This document shows positions 33,656-43,701 of a stretch of DNA of 64,000 nucleotides, in pieces. The stretch is from Saccharomycopsis fibuligera x Saccharomycopsis cf. fibuligera. Lineage: Eukaryota; Ascomycota; Saccharomycetes; Ascoideales; Saccharomycopsidaceae. The notes beneath the pieces were generated by a model, which saw only the letters and a list, made by a program, of their open reading frames with translations, was not told the origin of the DNA and searched no databases. The DNA lies in NCBI GenBank assembly GCA_001936135.1, contig CP012817.1, positions 3,658,001-3,722,000 of the forward strand, given 5' to 3'. Position 1 is the stretch's first letter. Every line of letters begins with the position of its first letter. A program made the translations under genes and the position numbers.

Positions 33656-33790
33656 TTTCCGGGTGAGGCATTGAGAGCTCCAGATGGGTATTGCCTTTTA
33701 AATTACTGCTTGATATAATACGAAGACTATACCATAAAGGCAACACTTTATGGTCAAGACAGCTAGCACTCCATTGGCAAGGCATATATA

Positions 33791-34657
33791 ATGAGCCTGG
33801 ACAGCGTAGTTGGAACCGAGGATAATGACACGAAAATCGCACAAAAAAGCTCTGCTCAAAAGAACGACAATGCTACGATCTCATCACTAGATGACAGTAT
33901 GAATATAGGCGCCAATACTGTCAAAAATGACAATAGTACCAATGATTTACAAGAAGATAGAGAAGAAGCTCCTTATGCTCATAATTCTAGCAATTCCGCT
34001 AATTCGGGAAACACAAAATTGATGACAGCTTCCATTAATGAGAGCTCCAATGCTAACCACGAAGTGATACCCAGTGCTCTTCAAATCAATCATGAGGAGA
34101 ATAACACGGTACAGGAATCATTAAACGAAAGTGCTAAAAATCAACAAAAGGAAGCATTTGAAAAAGCAAATTCACATTCTGGTATTATTCAGCTGCCAGA
34201 GGAACCCAATGACCATAGCATACAAGCTGACAGTACGGGTGACAAAGAAGAAAGCGTAGATGGAACAACCCTATCAAACATTGAAGTTAATTTGAGTAGC
34301 AACGAAGAAGTACCTGACCAGAAGATTCAGAATAAAGAATTGAAAAATTCTCACAGTGAAAAAAGTAACACCAAACAACTGTTTAATGAGGTTAATCAGG
34401 CGCAAGACATTTCTTCTCATCAAGATGAAGAAAATCGCTCGAATGATGATGGAGACACTACTAATAATTATAGCACAGTCAGTGATGATGGAAGCGAAAA
34501 TGATAATGATGGCAAAGAGGATGACACTCGCGATGGTGAAGAATCGGAAGAAGAATCGGAAGAGTATGAGTCTGAAGAAGAAGATGAAGAAGATGAAGAA
34601 GAAGAAGAAGAAGAAGAAGAAGAAGAAGAAGAAGAAGAAGAAGAAGAAGAAGAAGAA

Positions 34658-34710
<53 letters not shown>

Positions 34711-37531
34711 GCCACCAAGATTGAAATACTCCAGATTGACTGGCTTACCTCCAGCTTTCTTTGAAAAAGATCCAGTCTCTTGCTGCTTATTCCATGACAG
34801 TTTTTTTGCTTTCGCTACTCATTCGGGCGTCCTTTATCTTTGCAAGCCTGACATGACACCTATCAGAACTGTAAGAGCACATAGGGCCTCAATTTTAGCT
34901 ATCGCAACAAATGGAGATTACGTTGCCACCGCTTCTATGGATGGCAGTGTTGTTATTGGCGCCTTGAAGGATCAATCAGATATAACCAGATTTGATTTTA
35001 AACGCCCAGTACATGCAGTAGCCATCGATAAAGAGTATAGACTGTCGAAGTTATTTGTATCCGGTGGAATGGCAGGCAAAGTGATTGTTTCCCAAAAAAA
35101 CTGGATGGGCAGTAGAAGTGACATTGTGCTACAAGAAGGATATGGGCCAATTGTCGGTATTCAATATATCGGCGATGTTTTGATCTGGGCAAACGATTTA
35201 GGAATCACAATATACAATGTCTCGACAAAAAGCCAGATTTTAAATATCCCTAGACCCAAAAATTCCCCTCGTTCAGATTTATACTGGCCAAGATTTCATG
35301 ATATTGATACCGACAGAATCATTATTGCATGGTGTGACTACATTTATTCAATCAGGGTTGACGTTGTCCAATCAGATACACGTTCATTTTTGAGTAGCGC
35401 AGCATCTTCATTTAGAGCTCCGATAGAAAGAAAAGCTGAAGTGGAACATACTCTTTGCATAGATGCTTTGATTGCTGGGATAGCTTCTTTCAGCAATGAT
35501 TTATTGTTAATTTTGAGCTATAATCTGCCGCATAAAGGTACTGCAAAAAAAGTAAGAGCTGATCCTCCCGAAATAAGATTAATAAATGCAAATAATGGTG
35601 AAGAAGTTGCTGATGATGAAGTGAATTTGAAAGGTTATGAATTGTTAGGATTGAACGATTATCATCTTGGCAAACATATTGGTGAATCTTCTCCGAGGTA
35701 CATTCTTGTAAGCGCGAGAGATGCAGCCATTGCCGAAGAGCTCAATATCAATGACCAGTTGCAATGGTATATTGATAAAGAAAGATTTGATATTGCTTGG
35801 AATATGAGCGAACATCTTGTAAATGCACATAAGAGAGTATTAATTGGGTTGGATCAAGTGAACAAATTGGTGAAGTTGAACAGTTGGAGTGAAGCTGCAA
35901 GATTCTTGGCAAAAGTCTTATACATGAACTTTCTACCTTTAGAAAGTCTGGATGTTGGTTTGACCGATTATCAAAAGTTTGTTGCGAATAAATGGGAAGA
36001 CTATTTGTGGATGTTCGTGAAAAACAACAAAATTGACGAAATTACTGACATTATACCTACGCATTTGAAACTTCATATTGATCATAACATATATGAAAGC
36101 ATCTTAGTACATCATTTGGAGAATAATAGAGATCAATATTTACAACTTATTGAAAACTGGGATCCTAAGCTTTATGACATTAAACATATTCAACTGATAT
36201 TGGAAGAAAAAATTGAGGTGGAAAATGACCCAAAGCTTAGAAAAACATTGAGCAATTTGTATCTTGAATCAAACGAACCGAATTTGTCTGTACCACACTT
36301 GATTGAATTAAAAGATGACGATTTGCTAGTGGTACTTACTAAATATCACTTACTCATTAACTTCATTGATCAACTTCCAAGAATTGTTACTATACATGTT
36401 TCTGAAAAAGAATTGAGGCAAGTTAAAGAAGTTGAAGACACAACAAGCTTATCAGAAAAACTATCTTCTACAATTAATATGCTTGTACAAAATAAATATG
36501 AAGTTAGTCCAAGTAAAATCATAAATATTTTAGAAGTTAACGGATTCAGCTTCATAACATATTTATTTTTGGAGAAACTTTACCAAATTAACATTGACCA
36601 TGTGGTACTAAGAAACAATGAAAATTTAATGATTAAACTTCTAGCTCAATTCAATCAAAAGAAGCTTTTATATTTTCTAACTAATAGAACAGACTATAAT
36701 ATTGAAAGTGCGATTTTATTTTTTGAAAAAGATGGCAAGTACATAAAGGAGTTAATATACCTATTGGGTAAGATTGGGCAAAACCGCAGAGCGTTGAAGT
36801 TGATTATTGAAAAAATAGGTAATCCAGATGAAGCAATATCGTTTGTGAAAAGACAAAATACTGAGGATAAAGACTTGCTAAAGTTTTTAGTTGAGTATAG
36901 CATGGATAAGCCAGTGTTTATAAGGGCGTTGATTGAAAAGGCTAGTGATTTAATCAGCCCAATAGATCTTATTCGCAAAATACCAGAAAACACTGTCATT
37001 GAGAATCTTAAAGAAAATTTGATTAAAATAATACTAAACAATGATTTGAACGTTCTTTTGAATGAAAATATTCTAAAAATCATTAACAATGAGACCATCA
37101 GTAATGCAGAGATGTTTTCCGATTTGAATGAACGTGGCTATTTGATCGATAATGCTATAGTTAATGAAAAAATAGCATTAGCTTGCGCTGCTGCAGATAA
37201 AGAAATTGATGAATTCTATCCGGGCGCCTTGATTAAACCAATAGTGGATTTTAGCAAACATGAAGCTATCTTCAAAAATATAGAGAATGATGTGGATGGC
37301 TATCGTGACAGCAACAAGACTGGAATTTCTAATGATGGCCTTTCACATGATATTAACAATGATTTTAAAACATCAGTAAAGGAAATTGATCTGTATGGAG
37401 GTGAAATTGTTACTGAGCTGGAATTAATTGGCAAAGAAAATATTTGGAAAAGTTCTTCGGCGTCACTAGCTGGCACATTGATGCATTTGGCTTATATCAA
37501 AGATAAATTAAGACAACTCAGAGGGTTTTAA
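33791..37531 (+). CDS. VPS41: HOPS/AP-3 vacuolar sorting subunit Vps41
   Basis: Membrane-tethering HOPS subunit that acts in vacuole fusion and AP-3 vesicle capture. 1246 residues, against ~990 in S. cerevisiae. Residues 1-~260 are disordered, rich in Asn/Ser/Glu/Lys. A nearly pure Glu then Asp tract fills about 262-307. The beta-propeller begins at PPRLKYSRLTG near 308, with family features VSCCLFHDSFFAFATHSGVLYL and VRAHRASILAIATNGDYVATASMDG. An alpha-solenoid with clathrin-heavy-chain-like repeats fills ~640-1100. I see no Cys/His-rich RING at the C-terminus; the last 150 residues hold a single Cys. The upstream 33791 ATG gives the longest form; a start at the internal Met at residue 37 is possible. 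It converges on RCY1 with a 272-base gap. Confidence 0.93.
34574..34711 (+). repeat. Coding GAA/GAT microsatellite in VPS41
   Basis: About 138 bases of GAA then GAT triplets encode the poly-Glu/poly-Asp stretch just before the beta-propeller. Purity at DNA level suggests recent slippage and length variation. Confidence 0.9.
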
Positions 37532-37803
37532 TCTTGTTTTTAAAATTTCATTTTTGTTCTTTTTGAATATGAAATTCAGTATCGCAAATGAACAATATTT
37601 TTGAGTTAAATCTAATAATGTAGACTTTTTCCTTAAGTGAAAAAAGCATCCTTAATTAAACATAAGAGCTAAAAGGTTACAAAAATGGGACAAAAGTTTT
37701 AATATAATACATTTTCATATTTACATCTAAATCTAAATAATATTCGCATATAAATGTTGATAGTTACAAAGACTGTCAAACTTTTTTGATCATGACATTA
37801 TCT

Positions 37804-40704
37804 TCAAACAATAATACATTCCAACATGCCAAACATTTCCTTTTCAACTTCCTTTTTGACTTTAATCCAATCAGCACGGCACTGTACAAGCTCGTAGATT
37901 TCCTCTTGCTGGAAAATTCCGTTAAACCTATTTAAGTCACTTATGGTCTTACCAATCAACTTCGCATCACTGCCATCAATCAAATATATCTGGCCCACGG
38001 TTTTCAATCCAATAAAGTATGGCAAAATTTGTTTTTGCCTCAAAGTAACAATGAAGTCATAAAAGTAGTTGAAATCACATATCAAAGTCAAAGCACCCGT
38101 AGTGTTTATTTTCAAAGTTTTTAAATTTTTCACAATGAGGGCAAAAAACCGTTGTGAAACTTCTTGTTGAAAAACATCAATTGTGGATTTTTCAGTGGAT
38201 CCGACTAAAAGACTAACATGATTAGCTAGTAAGTCAATTGTCTTTTTTGCGCATTCTGTAACTACACCAACCTTAATGTTCTTATTTGACGGATCAGGTA
38301 AAAAGTCTTTTGGATCTTGATAGTTATCGTAAATGTACTGAATTTTGTCCACAAGTACGTCAATACCAATATTTAGGCCATTTGCCACGTTATCATCAAG
38401 CATCAACTCAAACTTTTTTTTTGATTGTAACACTTTTGATAAGAAATCTTGATTTTTATTGATGATTTTCTTATTTATGAGTTCTTCTTTGTAAAAAACC
38501 TCAATCAAATTTTGAATCAAGTCACCAATGTTGACCAATTCGGTGAATATAACCAATGGCTGAACATTCAATTCTTGTTGATTGTTATTACCACTCTTTA
38601 ATTCGTTCAGGTTCAGAAGATTGAATGTGCTTGAGTTTAAGGTGCTTGTGTTGACAGTATTGTTTTTAGATGAAGAGGAATCATCCGGATTATAATCTTT
38701 TAACCTAAAAATAGCTTTTTCAAACCCTTTCTTAACATGTTTTTCACCCAATATTTCTAAAATTTGAATGAAAATCTCTTGAATTTCCTTCTTGCAATTT
38801 TTCAAAATGTTTCTATTGTAGTCTAGATCGAGCGCAGACTCATTGTCTTCCTGTAGTTTATTAATCTCGCCGATAAATAGAGAGATTCTTTGAAGTGACG
38901 CTCTGGCATTATTCATTATATTCATTGATAAATCTAAAGAAAAAAAAGACTTTATCCTTATAAGCTTATTATTCATGATAGCTAACTGGGCTTCAAACTC
39001 AGTAAGCATTTTCTCGTCTTTTTCATTACTTATAGTGAGGTCAGGGTCAACATTGCTATCAGCTGCATTGCCATTTGTCGTACTATTTGAAGTTCCCATC
39101 ATGCCCTCAAATGTAACGTTTATTGGTTTCAAGATGTTTTTAAATCCAGTAACCAAGTCGATCTTAAGAAAGCTATTTTTGCTGTTTACATCAGTAGATG
39201 CTTTGACGTTTTTCAAGATTTCTTGTTCAAGTTTATTCTCTTCCAGTTTAGTCTGATCATCCCAATTTCTGACATTAAACTCTGTGACTTTGCAAAAGTA
39301 GGCTAATTCTTCTGATAGGTACTCGTTGATGGAGTTTTCCAAATATAAGTTCATCAAATTAATTAGATTTGCCTTAAAGAAAACACCTCCATTTTTCGAA
39401 CTCACAATTTTATTGTTGACCAAATTTAGCAAATTAGAGTAAAATAACGGTAACAAATTGATTGCAAGGTTTGTATCATTGGCTAAAAACTTTCCGCTGC
39501 TGATGTCATAATTTGCAAATATGATAGATTCGTTTATAACATTTAGAGTCCTAGCTTTTTGGAGAAGTAAGTTGACAAATTCAAGTATGTAATTTTGAAT
39601 AATTTCCTCAAAAATTTTGAGTATAAGTTGTATTTTGTCATCATTGAATATTTGATCAATTATATTAATCTGGTTGTTAAGGATGTTTGCCAAACGATCA
39701 AAATAGTCAAACAATGCTGATTTGTTAATTTGATATACTGCATCTTCATCGGGTAAGCTATTTTCGCTTTCATCACTTTTTCCTGCGATGATAAAATATC
39801 TATCGACATCGTCAATAATTAAGTCGTTGAGATTTAGCTTTTGTAAAAAGAAATTCACCAAGTTATTGTTTATCAAGTTATCGTTTAAGTTGAGTAATAC
39901 ATTGGTATAATAATTGACCTTATTACTGAAATCCTTATTGTCATAGCCAATTTCAATCTCTCGTAAACATGCGTTCTCAAAAAACTCTATTACTGATTGA
40001 AGATTTTGCAAGTTCAAATTAAACTTTTGGGAATCGATTTGATAAACTTGAAATTTGGAAAACTTCAAAAAATTGTTTAGTAATATAGATTGGTAAATAG
40101 GATTATTAAAATTTTTAATAAATACTGTGTTATTGAATTGAAGGCTGGAACTGATAAGCTGGTTGTATAAAGGAAATAGAGAATTATAAATCAATCTGAA
40201 TTGAAGTTTGTAAAGTTTAGGGTTATATATGAATTGAAGAGATTGGTGCTGGCCATCTAGTGTGACTATGTTGGGATAAATGTATAAGGGGTTTAATTTT
40301 GTAGATTCTGTTGCGCTGTCATTACCTGGGACAGATACTATGATATTTGAATTGAGTCTGAAGAAATCAGATTCTGTCAAATGAGAGTGTTTGGTCTTAA
40401 ATTTTTCATAATCAGACAGATTATATAGCTCGACTAACTGAAGATAGTTTTGCCACAATATTGTTTGCTGATGTTGTACATACTCATAAGTTGCTCTATT
40501 GATCAATGAAAAGTTTAAAAGATCCAGGAAGTTTAGGTAGTTGATTATGAAATCCACGATTTCTTTTGGGATGAGTTCAGAATCCAAATTTGTGGAGTTG
40601 AAAGATGATTGCAAAAAATTAGATAAGATGATCGACTTTTTCTTGAATTGCAATTCACTGTTCCTTTTGCTATTTGCAGATCTTGATGTTTTCTTTCTGA
40701 ACAT
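37804..40704 (-). CDS. RCY1: F-box protein Rcy1 (recyclin), CaaX-ended
   Basis: Endosome-to-Golgi recycling factor with an F-box and an exocyst Sec10-like body; in S. cerevisiae it binds Skp1 and helps recycle the v-SNARE Snc1. 966 residues, versus 840 in S. cerevisiae. A basic N-terminus (1-25) precedes the F-box at about 44-90, with LIPKEIVDFIINYLNFLDLL. The rest is helical and Asn/Leu/Lys-rich. The protein ends in ECIIV, a CaaX prenylation motif, as in yeast Rcy1, predicting lipid anchoring. The stop at 37806-37804 is in frame, so the CaaX is real. Sequence similarity beyond the F-box was judged by architecture and length, so other Sec10-like F-box proteins are a smaller possibility. Confidence 0.85.
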   Translation of the reverse strand: MFRKKTSRSANSKRNSELQFKKKSIILSNFLQSSFNSTNLDSELIPKEIVDFIINYLNFLDLLNFSLINRATYEYVQHQQTILWQNYLQLVELYNLSDYEKFKTKHSHLTESDFFRLNSNIIVSVPGNDSATESTKLNPLYIYPNIVTLDGQHQSLQFIYNPKLYKLQFRLIYNSLFPLYNQLISSSLQFNNTVFIKNFNNPIYQSILLNNFLKFSKFQVYQIDSQKFNLNLQNLQSVIEFFENACLREIEIGYDNKDFSNKVNYYTNVLLNLNDNLINNNLVNFFLQKLNLNDLIIDDVDRYFIIAGKSDESENSLPDEDAVYQINKSALFDYFDRLANILNNQINIIDQIFNDDKIQLILKIFEEIIQNYILEFVNLLLQKARTLNVINESIIFANYDISSGKFLANDTNLAINLLPLFYSNLLNLVNNKIVSSKNGGVFFKANLINLMNLYLENSINEYLSEELAYFCKVTEFNVRNWDDQTKLEENKLEQEILKNVKASTDVNSKNSFLKIDLVTGFKNILKPINVTFEGMMGTSNSTTNGNAADSNVDPDLTISNEKDEKMLTEFEAQLAIMNNKLIRIKSFFSLDLSMNIMNNARASLQRISLFIGEINKLQEDNESALDLDYNRNILKNCKKEIQEIFIQILEILGEKHVKKGFEKAIFRLKDYNPDDSSSSKNNTVNTSTLNSSTFNLLNLNELKSGNNNQQELNVQPLVIFTELVNIGDLIQNLIEVFYKEELINKKIINKNQDFLSKVLQSKKKFELMLDDNVANGLNIGIDVLVDKIQYIYDNYQDPKDFLPDPSNKNIKVGVVTECAKKTIDLLANHVSLLVGSTEKSTIDVFQQEVSQRFFALIVKNLKTLKINTTGALTLICDFNYFYDFIVTLRQKQILPYFIGLKTVGQIYLIDGSDAKLIGKTISDLNRFNGIFQQEEIYELVQCRADWIKVKKEVEKEMFGMLECIIV

Positions 40705-43701
40705 TTTGAAACATCTATTTGTAAAATCGTGCCGGTAGTTTGGTTGTGAATCTATACAAGCCGTAACATCATTTCACACAGCAGCGTGTCTTTTACGGTG
40801 CAACTGATATTATTTAGTGTACTTTACTTTAGGGAAAAAGGTGTCACCCGTCCGAAAATGCTGGCCACTGCGGGTAATAATTTTTTGCTGAAACAGCCAA
40901 TATTAAAGGTGGTAAACACGAAACTATATTGACTAATGGTAAAATATCAACGGTGATATACGTTTGATAATTGATCAAGAATTAAATGCGTTAAATATAT
41001 TTGTAAAACAGATACTGGATTAGAGTCTGTGCGTTAAGGTTGCCTCGGCCTATTTTCCCGCAGCACGCATATCCTTCATTTTGGCAATTTTTGTAACCTA
41101 AGCATTTGACCAAAAAACATTATTTTTGAGTTTTGAAACAGAAACTTTTATTTTAGCATCTATTTGTATTTTGTCAACAAGTTTTTTTGGTACTATCATA
41201 CCGAAAAATTACCTTGGCGAACCAGACCTTAGCGATTAGTGCCACTACTTCATGCATGTTATGATTGCCTATCTTGATGTTTTATGATGCATGTTGGAGC
41301 CTGAATATGCGTTGCGCTTTCACTATCTGTTTGCGACGGAGACTCGGTGACGACTAGGCAAATGAACAAAATCGTTGTTACGGGTATACCGCAGCATATT
41401 TTATATCAATGCAACCTGAACACCCCCTGAGGCGGAAAACAAAGTTAGTGATCATTAACAAGATTAAGGCATTTTTGCGTCATGAGTCCGGAGGCTGCCA
41501 GTAGCCTTGCAACATCTACATAAATTTTTCAACAGACAAGCATTTATATAAACCAGATTTGCATCTGATGTTTCTTAACATGGAAGGCATATACGAGAGC
41601 GTCAGAGTCTTTTAGAAACATAAACCTCTCATATAATAATTTTTTTCATATTGGAAGCGCCTTGGCTCAATATTACAGAACCAGCATAATCAGTATGATA
41701 GTGTTGTATAAGCTATTAGACAGTTTTCTTCTACTCTTATTTTCTCAATAATATTTGCAATTTGATGCAAAACTTTTTTTTGTTTTCAATCTGTATTAGT
41801 ACGTGCTGAAATTTCACTCTAAGAAGAAAAGAATCTTCGTGCACACTAACTCATATTGCTTTCGAGGAAAACTGCGTAAGGGATAATACTACTTCCAATA
41901 CTGTTGATATCAATGTAAGTTAAAATGTAAAAATAGTTTTCAATTTTGTTATATGCCTGACACCTGTCTGTATCCTAAATTCCTATAATATGTGTATTGG
42001 TAGTCAAAAACGAAGTAAAATTAGCCGAATCCACTATTTCTTTTTAATCAAATACTATTCTTATTTATTTTCCAAAATAATTTTATCAAGTGATCAGCTT
42101 TGACAAAATTTTTGCAAATTTAGTTCAGATAAGTTACTCTGCCGGTATTTTAAAAAAAAGGGGTATTTACCATTTTAGTGGCACTATTAATTATTAGTGA
42201 ATAACTCAAAACAACTGCTCTTTTTATTACCAAATGTGTTTGTTTCTAATTAAGTATTTGTGTACTCCAAGTAATTTACATGCATTCGATACGATAAAAC
42301 AACATCCCAAGGGCTTAGATTGATTAAAGATGCTGCTATTTCTCTGATTTTTGAGAGTTAAAGCATTAATTTTCTTGCACACGCAATATGAAGAACCTTG
42401 AAGCTTTTGAAACCCCTTCAGGATTTGCCAATTTTAGAACTCTCTCGCAATCACATTGAAGAGGCCGGAAGTTTGGCAAAATTAACCGATGTACGGAACT
42501 AAAACTCTGGAAAAAAAAAATAAATAGATTATTGGAAAACTTTTGCAGCCGTACTTGATTATTCATTTTCCCTATCTTAAAGGGAACAAAAGATTTGGTT
42601 TCGCTTTTTGAATACTATGCAACATATGTTGTAAAGATGTATTATAAGTGCCCAGTAGGTGTCTTAAGTAAACTTTTTTTTTTTTTAGTTTCAAATACCA
42701 TTATTTCAAATATACACTCTTTTGTTTCTATAGCATTTACAAATTATGGCACCTCATAGTGGCCTTTATTATAAGACATACCTCTTTTTTATGGAAATTG
42801 TCGAGATACTAAATTAATTTGTGTGAGCCTTCTCCTTTGACATTCTGCCAAAAAAACACTGCTTCAAAGCTCAACGTGTCTTTTTACAATTCCCAAAGTG
42901 AAAGTGTACCGTACCGTGACAACGAACAAATTATTGGTTGTAGAATGTTTGAAGACGATTCTAAACCCAGAGATGTGTTGATTAGTTACTTTTTTTTTCT
43001 CTTTTTTCAAAAAACCATGGCAATAAAAATACTTGAGTCAGGAAACTTTTATCTGCTTGTGCAAATATTTAATCACGAAGTATAGTAATGCTTATTTTTT
43101 AGCCTTCGGCTAGCCGACGACTTAATTTTTGTGTATATTGCCGTAGAGTAGGAAACAATATCAAAAAGCTCAAAATTGAAAACATTCGACAAACTTGAAA
43201 ATCCTAGTTGTTATATACAATTTTCTAGAAGGAATTAGTAATTTAGAGCCTTAGAAAGACAACAAGGTAGGCTCTTTTCTGAAACAAAATCAAAGTAGAG
43301 GAGAAATTAGGGACACAGAAACTTTTATGAAGGTTTGACATTGTGAAAAGCCCTATATGTACAAGAATAGGTGTAATCCAACTCTTATTGTGGTGAAATA
43401 CTATAAGTAAATTTATTTAAATAATTGAATATTTATAATTTTAACGGTTTTATAGCTTTTTTGTGTCATAGCATATATTATATATATATATGGACGGAAT
43501 TGACACAAAATTTGTGAAACTTGTTTCTTGGGCGACTTTATGCATATATACTTTAAAGAGAACCATGGGGATGGTATACGAAAATGAAAAAAAAATTTTT
43601 AATCTATTTTTTTTTTTACCTCTAAAGTTGTTTGGCAAGATGCTATGGTGAAGTTTCCAAAGCACCAAAACTACCAAAGTTTTTATTCGGATACAACCAT
43701 A
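40705..43701. other. 3 kb gene-free region between RCY1 and the SET-domain gene
   Basis: The promoters of the two divergent genes lie here, but no conserved frame was recognised in the middle. The frames at 42366-42566 and 42819-43085 look accidental. A short perfect hairpin (TAGCC-TTC-GGCTA) lies near 43100. No tRNA or long repeat was seen. A large regulatory region, an unrecognised RNA gene or a small regional centromere are all possible. Confidence 0.5.

Larger units (their letters stand above)
33360..33790. other. Divergent promoter region, MET2 / VPS41
   Basis: 431 bases with a Cbf1-type CACGTG at 33603-33608 and a striking inverted repeat at 33626-33655. Confidence 0.7.

Noticed and set aside
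34479-34724. Poly-His/Leu and poly-Lys/Met frames across the VPS41 acidic tract
   Set aside because: Frame-shifted and antisense shadows of the GAA/GAT repeat.
37100-37531. Possible C-terminal truncation of VPS41 because no RING is seen
   Set aside because: The protein is already longer than the S. cerevisiae one and the 3' sequence shows no continuing frame. Lack of a visible RING is noted but not called a break.
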